Source: Auanema rhodensis
Lineage: Eukaryota; Nematoda; Chromadorea; Rhabditida; Rhabditidae
Direction of reading: 5' to 3'
DNA: 64,000 nt
NCBI GenBank assembly: GCA_964057225.1
Contig: OZ059896.1
Coordinates: forward strand, 10,354,001-10,418,000
Each line of letters opens with the position of its first letter. Position 1 is the stretch's first letter. The position numbers were made by a program, and so were the translations under genes. Positions 37,978 through 48,457 of this stretch are shown one piece after another. The notes below the pieces were generated by a model. It worked only from the letters and a program-made list of their open reading frames with translations. It searched no databases and was not told the origin of the DNA.

Positions 37978-40319
37978 TTATGGCTTCCAAAGTTGTTCAA
38001 CTTCTCCCATTACACGAAGACAAACTTCCTCTTCGAAAGGTAGAGCAACTACCTGAACAGCAACAGGAAGTCCAATGCTTTTAGAACAAGCATCTCGAAC
38101 GATCCGATAAGCAAAATTGTAGCCTAAATGCAGTATTCGGTAGGAAATAATGTGACTATAATATACTAACCAACAGGAAACTCCTTCTCATCCATCAGGG
38201 CAGCATCGTCTTCTAGTGTTACAGTACCAGTAGGTACAACACCGGCCGGGAAATCAATTAGATTATAAAGAGCAGTTGACACAGCAGCCATAGCCATTCG
38301 GGATGGGTAGTTATGAGGTACAGCAGGACCTATATAGAGAAATCAGCTATTGAATAAGGTGCAGACTAACTTATAAAGGCTGGACAAACCAATGCATCGA
38401 TGCCTAGACTTTTCCAGTAATCAATAAACTGAAGAAAAGAAGAATACAACAATATACAAATAAATACATACTTTCAGGCGATAATCATCAACCTGTTCAT
38501 TGGTTAAGCGTAAGTCTTCCAATCCACTAACATATGATTGCGTGATAATAGATAACTGTGGACTTATACGAGAGAGGATATGAGAAGCAATCCAGCGAAT
38601 AGGCCGTGGAATCTATTAACAGTAGCAAACTTTGTCAGTTATGATTGAATGCATACCATCAACAATGTAGCAAATTGTTTCAAATATGGATCTACAATGT
38701 CATTTTCAAACAAAGAACGCGCATACGCACCCCCGTCAGGCATTAGTTCCTATAATTAATGTAATAACAATTGTTAATAAGAAAAACAACTTTATAAACA
38801 AGAGTTGCCATCATATCAACGTCTGGAACAGTAAATCGAACCATAGTGTGTCCGTTAGACTTCAGTTTCTCTACAGTATCAAGTACTGCCCGCCTCATTC
38901 TGGAGGTTACAACAATTCTTTTCCAATTCATTAGTATTAAAAAACTTACGATGGCACAGGTAAGCAAAATCCATCATTATCGAAATATCCAATTCTCAAT
39001 GGACGCTTCTCTTTAATGATCTATGTTTTTCAACAATATTAAAAAAAGCAGAGGCAATGATTAACCGAATGTTTCAAAGGCGACTCCACGGACACAGGTG
39101 TTACTTTTCTATATTCCAAAGTTCCAATAGTATTTTCCAGTAAAAGAATTTGTTCTTCGACGCTTTTTGAGAAAAATCCAAAGCTTAAGCCAAAACGTGA
39201 TCGACCAGGAACACCACCATGTGATCCCGTGACAACAAAGCGATCTGAATGGAAGCGTTATTTATAGTTTGTATGTTGTAAGTGCCTTGGGTTGGTTTAA
39301 GAGTTGTGATACCACACATTGTAGCAGGAATACGAAGACTTCCTGCCAAATCACTACCAATCGTGAAAGCTGCACCGCCAGCAGCCAAAAGAGAAGCATC
39401 ACCCCCAGATGAACCACCAGGTGTTCTAAAATTCCAGATACCAATGTATTTTAATGAGATTAACCTTGTCGTATCATGTGGATTGAGTGTGGTTCCATAT
39501 ACCGAGTTGGTACATACAAAGGACAACAGTGCTTGTGGAACATTAGTTCTTACGAATGGTACAGCACCCATATTCAAAAGATGCGTAACAAAAGAACAAT
39601 CTCTAGATTTTGGTTGCTCGACAAATTTTGCTAAGCCAAGAGGACAATCATAGCCATTCATCTATAATTGAGGAGATAGAACTTTAATTTCGAATAGCAC
39701 GCACGTAAAAGTTATCTTTTACACTGCAAGGCAAACCAAAAAAGGGAGGCTTATTAGATTTACCTCTCCACTTATTATCCAAAGATTGAGCAACATCAAA
39801 CGCCTACAACTTAAAACGATTAGAACAGCCTCTCGTCAAATATCACTTCTTTGATAATGACAGTACAACAATTAATTCTTTCTTGAATTTGTAGCATTTT
39901 CCAAACAAATGCTTCAAGTGTTTCACAGGCCGAGTATTCATCATTTTGTAATTTTTCTAGAAACAATCAAGATCAGGGGACCACTCAAAGCTCTCAATAT
40001 AAAACCTCTCAATGTTATTAGAGGAAGTTCCACTATTTCCTTGCGTTTAGCTATTATATCCTTGTCTTCAGTTTCAACCCGCTCAGCCCACTGATGAAAC
40101 TCATCAATCCTTTTTTTATTTACCCTCTCTAATGCTCTTTTTTGATAAGTAGTAGTACTCCATGGCTAAAACAAATTTATGATAAGTAATATATATTTCT
40201 ACCACCTTCATAATAATAATTTTGAAAACTAAATATAATACGACAAAACACCATAAAATGGTTTGTAATATAAGGCTAGTTGTCCAATTAATCGGAGAAC
40301 TCACCAGTGTATTTCCCAT
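37978..40319 (-). CDS. faah-1: Fatty-acid amide hydrolase (FAAH), amidase signature family
   Basis: About 13 exons, near 570 residues. An N-terminal membrane anchor ([20 protein letters not shown]) precedes the amidase fold. The Ser-Ser-Lys triad is visible: Lys in [11 protein letters not shown], Ser in [16 protein letters not shown] and the nucleophile region in [18 protein letters not shown]. Further conserved blocks are [20 protein letters not shown] and the C-terminal [20 protein letters not shown] followed by [13 protein letters not shown]. The enzyme hydrolyses N-acylethanolamines such as anandamide to fatty acid and ethanolamine at internal membranes. C. elegans has several FAAH paralogues, so the symbol is the best guess within the group. 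One intron (39245-39285) begins with GC. NAPE-PLD, which makes its substrates, is the divergent gene beyond the upstream neighbour. Confidence 0.93.
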
Positions 40320-40493
40320 ACTGATTCAATATCCTAAGATAACTTAAGTTTTCAAAAAGAAATCACTTTAAATAACTAGGAATTAGAGGGAATTCATCCA
40401 CACTAACGAGACTTATAAAAATATTATTCATTGATCAAATTTAGCAAGCTAAAGTGCTAACACCTAAGAAATAAAACATCTCATTCTACAAAA

Positions 40494-41040
40494 TTATTCA
40501 AAAACATCTTCTTTGTCACAAATGTATTGGAAAATGTCTTTTGGAGTCTTGAACTTATCAGCATCACCATCGGGAATTTCGAATCTTAATTAGAAATTAA
40601 AACATAAAATAATTTGTTCAATACTCACCCAAATTCTTCTTCCATTGCCATTACCATTTCAACATGATCCAAGGAATCCAAACCCAAATCCTAAGATAAC
40701 AAAAGAACGGTTTAATCTTTAATATTTAAAGCGTACTTTAGAGAAATCGGAATCCATAGTCAATTTTTTGGGATCAATCTTATCATACAAACTTAAAACA
40801 AGAATGATTCTTTCCTCTAGTGTTTTCTTGGTTAAAGGAGCCTTAAAACAAATAATAAACGAAAACATCGATACTTGTGTTTTTTTTTACCTTGGCCGAG
40901 TATGAACGGATAGGAGTAAAATTTGAATGTCTAATTTCTGTGCAAGCAACGAGTGGACGTGCAACTATTCCAGAAAAACCCCTAGAGATTGCCGAAGCCT
41001 TGCAAGAAAGTCTTGCGAGAGCAGCTACATTTCGTAGCAT
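40494..41040 (-). CDS. NDUFAB1: Mitochondrial acyl carrier protein (NDUFAB1)
   Basis: Four exons, about 140 residues. A mitochondrial presequence (MLRNVAALARLSCKASAISR) is followed by the acyl carrier fold: LTKKTLEERIILVLSLYDKI, then DLGLDSLDHVEMVMAMEEEF, in which the Ser of DSL carries 4'-phosphopantetheine, and FEIPDGDADKFKTPKDIFQY. The protein carries acyl chains for mitochondrial fatty-acid and lipoate synthesis and is a subunit of complex I and of LYR-protein complexes. An in-frame ATG five codons upstream (41055) is possible, but the shorter start gives a more typical presequence. It is the first gene of a likely operon with FAAH. Confidence 0.93.
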
Positions 41041-41540
41041 TTTCAACCTAAGCAAAGAAATATATCAAGCAATTCTGAAGCTAAAAATTAAAAGTATATA
41101 AAATAATCGGTAAAGATTCTTCTACAGTTGTTTTGACATCGGTCGTTTAAATTAAAAGTTTTATTCATTTACGCAGTAACAGTTGGTTTTGCCTAACGTC
41201 TGTTTTGAACTTATCATGTGTAGAGGGCAGGTATGAATTATTAGTCTCATAATAACTAGGGAATTGAAAGGTAAAACATTAAAGTAATATATCCTTTATA
41301 AAACTATCATTGTTAAACTGATCTTGGTTTAAAGCTACCAATACTTCTTTTGGGAGAATATTTATTCTTTTCATTATCATTGTATTTTTGACCATAATTT
41401 GAATTTAAAATGTATTAGAGTTTGATCAGTTTTTACATTAAACAATTATTAATGAAGAAATCATACATAAAGATCCAAAAATTCTCACAATATGTTTATA
41501 TAATCCTATATGATAAAGGTTATCATATCGTATATCAGTA

Positions 41541-41600
41541 AAATTGAACCTCACCAGCTGCTTATCTGTTAAATTGAATCTCACCAGCTGCTTCATTGAT
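41541..41600. repeat. Two tandem 30-nt units with CAGCTG E-boxes
   Basis: Two adjacent 30-nt units each begin AAATTGAAYCTCACCAGCTG and continue CTT before diverging. Each contains the E-box CAGCTG, which bHLH factors bind. They sit 320-380 bp before the NAPE-PLD start and about 500 bp before NDUFAB1. The repeat is seen directly; any regulatory role is inferred. Confidence 0.6.
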
Positions 41601-41639
41601 ATCATAAATCGATTCAAGCTTATACAAGCTCATTAAACC

Positions 41640-41687
41640 ATGAGGCTTGAATTAATTTTCCTCTTGATATTTGGCAGCTCTTTCAAA
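41640..41687 (+). other. Candidate alternative first coding exon of NAPE-PLD
   Basis: ATG followed by 15 codons giving MRLELIFLLIFGSSFK, then a consensus donor GTAAGG in phase 0. The acceptor TACAATAG at 41910 is also phase 0 with the NAPE-PLD frame (ATTAGC, then the usual ATG). Splicing would add a signal-peptide-like hydrophobic N-terminus. It could instead be the first exon of a lost small peptide gene. Confidence 0.3.
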
Positions 41688-41774
41688 GTAAGGCACATTT
41701 GACAAATATGAATTATTACATTCTTGCTCACACCTTGCGGTGCCTGTGGACTAACTTTTAAGAAAAAAAGCTTC

Positions 41775-41814
41775 TTTTAATATTGTGATATGTCTTTTAA
41801 TAGTGTGATATGTC
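41775..41814. repeat. Two tandem 20-nt units
   Basis: TTTTAATATTGTGATATGTC is followed at once by the same 20-mer with one T-to-G change. About 100-140 bp before the NAPE-PLD start codon. Confidence 0.7.
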
Positions 41815-41916
41815 TTATAATAAACCTGATATTGTTGCAAGTTTGTCTTTAACATTATATAGCTTCTTTTTTATTTATAATATAGCAACAAATGAATCCT
41901 TATACAATAGATTAGC

Positions 41917-43320
41917 ATGACTGACAACGTTTCAACGGATTCTGCATTTGCTAAACCTATTCGGAATGGTTCGTGTTTCGAAAATCCAGCTTCATTCCAA
42001 AATTGGAAAGGAAGACCTGGACTCATATCTGTTTTGAAATGGCGTTTTTGGGAAACAGACAATACAAATGCTCCATCTGATCCTAAGGTTAGGGTGATTT
42101 TTAATACTATATGGGATAAGCATTCTTAAGAAATTTGATGAAACTATACCAGTTAATACACTTAAATCTTTCGTAACCAACAACATAAGTAGCGATTTAA
42201 CCGCTGTTTGGCTTGGACATGCTACAGTATTGGTTGAATTGGAAGGCGTGAGGTAGATATGAGGTTAAATTTATCAAAAAGGTTTTGTTTATAGATTTAT
42301 TACTGACCCAATATGGGCTAAAAGAGCTTCATTTTTGCCGTCTCTGATCGGACCCTTGAGATATCGTCCTCCTCCTATGAAACTCGAAGACCTGCCTGAG
42401 GTAATTTTGAAAAGCATATTCATCAATGCTATCTAATTTGCAGCTTCATTTTGCGGTTATATCTCATGATCATTATGATCACCTGGATGTCAATACCATA
42501 ACTTTTATTAACAAGTTTGTAATTTCAAATATTAAAATTCTAATTTGCCTCCTTAGAGCTAATTCTAAAATGAGATGGTTTGTACCTCTTGGAATGAAGC
42601 ATTGGATGAGCCAAACAGGCATTCAAAATGACAACGACAATCCACAAAGAGTAACTGAGATGAATTGGTATATATTTGTTGATTAAGTAGTTGATATGTT
42701 ATCACAGGGGAGAAAATGCAACAATACAAGTAAATAATAAGACATTGACCGTGTGGTGTGTACCTGCTCAGCACTGGGGTCAGCGTTCGATTTTTGACAG
42801 AAATGTGGTATGCTTTTATGCCTGAAATCTTTGAAAGTGTTCTAATTTAATTTCAGAGATTGTGGTCTGGATGGGCGGTGGTGGGCCAAAAAAAAAGATT
42901 TTACTACACTGGTGACACTGGTTTTTGTGAAGATGAATTCAGAAAAATAGGCAACAAGCTTGGCCCTTTCAATCTTGCTGCTATTCCTATTGGTGCTTAC
43001 GAACCTAGGTTTTTGCTTGAGCAGTTAAAATTATTTTTGTATTGTTTAGATGGTTCATGAAATCACAGCACATCAATCCTGACGAAGCCGTCGAGATCCA
43101 CAAGCTTGTAAAATCCAAATTATCTATTGGTATCCATTGGGGAACATATCACATGGGATCGTACGAAGTAAAACTTTTGAAAAAATGTATATATACAGTT
43201 CATTTATTTCAGTATTATCTTGAACCCAAAGAGAGGTTAGCGGAACTCATGAAAGAAAATGCTGGTTCTAATCCATTCATAACTTTACGTATGGGTGAAA
43301 TTTGGTCAGAAAAAGACTAA
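41917..43320 (+). CDS. N-acyl-phosphatidylethanolamine phospholipase D (NAPE-PLD)
   Basis: About nine exons, near 335 residues. A metallo-beta-lactamase fold is clear: [52 protein letters not shown], then the zinc motif [30 protein letters not shown], and the late [13 protein letters not shown]. The two-zinc enzyme releases N-acylethanolamines such as anandamide and oleoylethanolamide from N-acyl phosphatidylethanolamines at membranes. C. elegans has two copies, nape-1 and nape-2; which this is cannot be told. A TACAATAG acceptor six bases before the ATG is the probable trans-splice site. Its stop codon lies 20 bp from the stop of smgl-2 on the opposite strand. Confidence 0.94.
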
Positions 43321-43340
43321 TGAGAATATGTGGAAATAAT

Positions 43341-46300
43341 TCAGGGTTCTTCAACTTTTACCCGTTTTTCTTCTGAATTCTGTTCCATCTGCTGTTCTTT
43401 TTCTCGCTGCCTCTTGAGTAGTTTTTCGTAGTAACTTTCTTGTTTCTCTGGCTTCTTCTCTTTTTTCTCGAATTCTTCATCATCGTTCACTGCATTGAGA
43501 ACTGATGGGCACATAGGATCATATGCCTGAGTAGCACAGAATACGAAGCGTATAAAATTAATATTTTACCATAGCTTGCCTGACTGATTCATCTTCGTCA
43601 GGTGCTTGCTCTACATACTCGCTATCGTCCTCTTCATATGTTTCGTCTTCGATTTTAACTTTTCCGTCAGGTTGGTACAGCCCTTCATTTTCGAGGGTAT
43701 CAGATGGATTGACTAATCTTTTTGTTCTAAATTCAGTCATTATTGATAACTTATATTCTCTAACTTACGAAATTACAACTCCTTCTCCTTCAACTCTACT
43801 GAAAAATTTATATAAAGCTCGCAATAAATATTTTTCTTCATATTCTGAACCTCTCAAACGAGCAGCCAAAGCTAAACACCAGAAAAAAATAGCATACGGT
43901 AAGATTGAAAAAAACCTCGATTGAGCTCTACTCGTATTTCGCGAGTATATCGAAAGATATCTTGACAATCAACCTCATTCTTAAAATTTACTTCCACGAA
44001 CTCATCAAATATTACTGTTTTCCAGTCATCACAGACAACCTAGAATTAAAATAAGACACAAACACAATATACTTTTCAACCTTTTTGGCCACTAAGAAAA
44101 GAGATAAAACAGGTAAAGGCATGATATTGCAAATATATGGTTTAGTAGTCTCAAGATGTAAACCATAGAAGAGAATTTGATGAAGTTTAGAATTTCCTTC
44201 GAAATCTGCTTGAGAGTCTAGTGTTTCTGGAAAAAAAAGAATAAATGATAAACTGAGTCAAATCCACATTACCAACATGATACTGAGCCAATGTAGAATT
44301 AGGATGAATTAAGGAATATGGTTTTCGTTTCGTATGTACAAAAAGTTCCTGTCCTTGCTAAAACACAACAAGAATTAAGCAGCTAACATAGACCTTTGTA
44401 TACTTTGTATTTATTCAGATGGTCTAAAGGTGCGTAATTTGGATAAAGTCCTGCTGCTATGATAAAACGAATCAACTAAATATTCAAAAATTACTAGTAA
44501 GTAGAATAAAATCATGGTTACATCCGCATCTTTTCTTCTTAATACATGTGTTTTGCGAATTAATTCGACTTCTCTTTGCTTATGGCTCAATAAAAATTCA
44601 ATTGTATTCACGTCCACTTTCATAGTATTCTGTTCATTATCTGAAAAATACACGGGTAAATTATGTTCTGAATAAACTTAAGTATTACCTAAATCTTCCT
44701 CTTCCTTTTCTTCAAGGATAGAATCAAAATGTTTGTTGGCTTTCAGAGTTTTCTGCGTTTTCTCAGAATTTCTAAAAATAGGGGAGTGCACAAAACACAA
44801 AATTCATTAGAATACCTAGCTTCTCTTTTCATTGCATAAAGTTTTCTTTTTTCTCCTTCATCAATACGCCTTTGCCGAGAATCTAGTTCGCCTAGTTCTT
44901 CAGCAGTAGGCTTTTCAATAAGTCCAGCATCTTCCAAGACACGTCTAACGAATCAATAAGAACATCATATTTTAAAACACCTGTATTGGTTCCTAAGTTT
45001 GCTGATTTCATACATCCTGTGTTCATCGATCCCATTTTCTATAGTCCATCTTCGCGACTTTCCACCAGTAACTTTTTCTTCTAGCCATTCACGGAAAATA
45101 TTAACAAGGGTTAAGGGATCTCCCATTGGACTTGTTAGACCACTCCTTCTTTCAACAACACTCAATTCTCTGAAAATCTTGAAATATCATTTATAAAACT
45201 TTAGCTAACCTGAATGATCTGTGAGTGAATGGGCTCTGTACAGACAGACTAGCAGCTACAGTCAACATGACGTCAACTTGATCAACAACACATCCAAGTA
45301 ACAGCATCTAAAAAATTTAATTCAAAGTGGTTATGGTCTTCAAAATGAAAAATACTTTTCCGATAGAAACTTCTACGGGTAATTTAGCGATTGCATTTCC
45401 TAAAGCTGTAAGTTGATTATCCCTGTCTGTATACACCACTCCTTGGAATTTTAAAGTTTCCAGAGCAAGATTTAAAACGTTATCAGTTGGTTTTTCAATG
45501 TACGGGAAAGTACGAGGATCCACTTAATATGCAAAAAGTAAATTTAAAAAATTAAAAAAAAAGTATAGGCTTACATCCAAGATTTAAGCTAATCATTCTC
45601 AGAGCCATCTCTTCCAAAGAAACTCTATGAATTTCAGGAAGTGTAAAATCGTCCATTTTATCAAATTGTTCACTTGAATACAACCTGTAACAAATTCCAG
45701 GCCCAGTTCTTCCAGCACGACCTCCAATGAATAAAAATAAGTTTGAATATAAAATGGCACATGCCTTTTCGCTGATTTGCAGAAGCTTTCGAAACCCAGA
45801 ACTCGGTCAGTTTTCGGGAACCACTTCCAGGCTCATGCTTGATCAGGTTCACCTATTGAAAAAAGTTAACCAAACATCTACAGATGAACTCACTTTTCCT
45901 GAATCTATAACAAAGCGAATTCCATCGATTGTCACAGATGTTTCAGCTATGTTAGTGGCTAAAATGCATTTTCGAACCCCAGGAGGAGCAACATCAAACA
46001 CCTTATCTTGTTCCTCAACTGACAGAGTACTAAATATATAAATAACATACAAAAACTTTAAGAATATACGGTACCTATGAAGTAATAATATAATCCAACC
46101 CTTCGAGATTTCCGCATATGTCTTCAGAGATTCGGCCACAGTACTCATTTCAGAAACACCATTCAAAAATATTAAAGCATCACCTCGTTCAGTGGACGGA
46201 ACCTCTTTGTCAATTAGCTAAATTGAGAAGTGTTAAAGCATTGGAGTATTATCTACCTCTAATATACGCACGAATGGAGCAGGATCTATCTTATGATTTT

Positions 46301-47643
46301 TCTTAGTTGCTTCAGCAATCAGCTGTTTAATAGGGTGATATTTTAACTGGATTGGAAACAGTCGGCCAGGTACCTGTAGTACTCAGATAAATGAAAAAAA
46401 GAAAGCTCATACCTTGATTACAGGTGCACCTGCAAAATATTCTGAAAATAATTCCAAATTGATTGTGGCAGACATAAGAATAAGTTTGAGATCATTTCTT
46501 TTACTAACAAGATCTGATAAAAGACCAATTAGCAGATCAGAAGTTAGATGACGTTCATGAACTTCGTCCAGTATAATTACCTGAAATATGAACTTCAATC
46601 TATAAATATAACAAGCAAACATTATATTGTTCAAGCAGAGAATCCATCTCCATCTGACGAAGAAGTAAACCTTCGGTGAGAAAAAGCATTTTCGTCTTCT
46701 TTCCCTTTGTAGTTTCGAAACTATAATACCAATTTAGTTCATCTTATGCTAAAGACAATTACCGAATTTGATAAGCTACTTCATTACCATAAGCATTTAG
46801 TGTTTCAAAAGCTACACGCCTAGCTAAAGCAGTACAAGCTATACGTCTAGGCTGAGTGCAAGCAATTCCTGTGTAGCCAGCTTCGAGTAGGTATTGAGGA
46901 ACCTAAACTTGGATATGGAATTGCTTATCATGAGCAACCATTTAACCTGAGTACTCTTACCACAACCAGTATCACCAGCAATAATAAGAACTTGATTCTA
47001 CAAACGGTTGTTCTTTTATAGTAGTATATTAGGAAACATACGTTTTCAAGTAAATGTAATATTTCTTCTTTGCGAGCATAAATTGGTAAGCCTTTTTGAT
47101 TTTTTCGTAATTCTTGTAATTTTTTGAATTTCTGGTCATTAAAAAAATCCATAGACAATTGTATTGCATATTGAAAATGTCGAACTACCCATTCTGGAAT
47201 CTAAGAATATTTTGATGATAATACTTGCAATTTTTCCTTTACATGGCCTAGAATGCTTGGTATAGAAGTATCAGTTTGCTGAGCTTTAACAAAGTAGCGC
47301 TTGCTTAAATCCTGTGGAATCCCGAAAGAGTCTCTCTCCATGTGTTTCAAATCAAAATGATCTTTTGTCATTCCTCCTGTCCTAAGTTATACGTTGTATA
47401 ATCAAGTTTATTTTTCAAATTACTTTATGAAACGGTTGAAATAAGAATTGATGAATTGTTTCTGCGTTGCAATTCTAGCATCATCCAATGTCGCTAATCT
47501 AAACATGTTTTACATTATTGTGTTCCAAGATTTCTTCTAGAATACTTGTCAGATTTTGAACTTCCCGATGATTGAACAGGGATGTATTGTCGAAAAAGAC
47601 ATGCTTTATAGTTGTCATATTCTTCTCTGGTTAAACTATACAT
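43341..47643 (-). CDS. smgl-2: DEAH-box RNA helicase DHX34, SMGL-2 (nonsense-mediated decay)
   Basis: About 18 exons, near 1,150 residues, like human DHX34 (1,143). Helicase motifs in order: [15 protein letters not shown], Ia [23 protein letters not shown] (DEVH rather than DEAH, as in DHX34), [51 protein letters not shown]. Then come the winged-helix, ratchet and OB-fold parts ([27 protein letters not shown]) and an acidic, Lys/Glu-rich tail. DHX34 promotes UPF1 phosphorylation during nonsense-mediated decay; smgl-2 is an essential decay-linked gene in C. elegans. Start at [15 protein letters not shown]; an earlier ATG has an immediate stop. The gene ends 20 bp from the NAPE-PLD stop. Confidence 0.93.
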
Positions 47644-47969
47644 TTTCTACCATGTAAGGACTTAATATAGAGATGTAAAAACTACAATATATATTCTACA
47701 CCAAACAAAAGACTAAAAACATTAGCCATCTACATCGTCGTCGGTGAATTTTTCAAAATTCGAAATGTTCGCAATGTAGCATGTTTGCTGAAGCTTTGGG
47801 AAATATATATAATATTTTATTTCAAGTAGGATATGATTGAGACAAAACAGAAATAACAAGAAATATTAGGAAGAGCTGAATTTTTATTTTCAAAAATTAT
47901 ATATCGAGTTCATAAGTTTTCAAATTCCTAACTTAAATTGGAAACTTCCTCCTCGTTTACCATAACCTG

Positions 47970-48457
47970 TTAATTTCCCGTTCTTCCAGTTAATCTGTCA
48001 TTTCTGGCCTAAAGGATATATAAAAATATTATAATATTGAAAAAAATGTAACCTGTTGATATTCATAGCGATTCATATTGAGTTCCAAATTGAGCCTGTC
48101 TTTTGTTATTTGCCCATCATCATATCTTTGTAAAACAGCCTGATTTCGCAACCAGAATTCAGTGTCGATGTCATTTGTATTAGAGGGTGTTCCAGTAGTA
48201 GTTGTGACATTTCCTACGAACTTATCAATAGCTCGCTAAAATAAATAATGAGAGATCACAAAAAGAAAATTGTAACATTAAATAGATTATAATAAATATT
48301 AGTAACACAATGAAAAGTTTATACTCACATTAATCTTGCCTACAGTGTCTGAAACACTTCTTTCTGTTCTGCTTCCACCGGAGATAATTAACCTTTTGCT
48401 AACAGTTAAATGAGCTAGAAGGAAAGTAAGAATAATGAAAATTTCTTTCCGTGCCAT
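47970..48457 (-). CDS. Small secreted protein of unknown function
   Basis: Three exons give about 116 residues. MARKEIFIILTFLLAHLTVS is a strong signal peptide, followed by KRLIISGGSRTERSVSDTVG. The middle is Thr/Asn-rich (FVGNVTTTTGTPSNTNDIDT, with an NVT sequon), then EFWLRNQAVLQRYDDGQITK and a charged C-terminus ending ARNDRLTGRTGN. There are no cysteines in the mature part. No family was recognised. It lies 326 bp upstream of smgl-2 on the same strand, so the two could be co-transcribed. A short open stretch just upstream (about 48485-48540, RELQTKREDG) may be an untranslated or alternative exon. Confidence 0.72.

Larger units (their letters stand above)
36818..41040 (-). other. Likely operon: NDUFAB1, FAAH, SEN2
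   Basis: Three minus-strand genes with stop-to-start gaps of 174 and 228 bp. Both downstream genes have a 3' splice site one base before the start codon (TTGAATCAG before FAAH, ATTTTTAG before SEN2), the layout of SL2-processed nematode operons. Inferred from spacing and splice signals only. Confidence 0.65.
41041..41916. promoter_or_regulatory. Bidirectional intergenic region, NDUFAB1-FAAH operon / NAPE-PLD
   Basis: 876 bp between divergent starts. It contains two pairs of short tandem repeats (41541-41600 and 41775-41814) and a candidate alternative first exon for NAPE-PLD (41640-41687). No other coding potential was seen. Confidence 0.55.
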
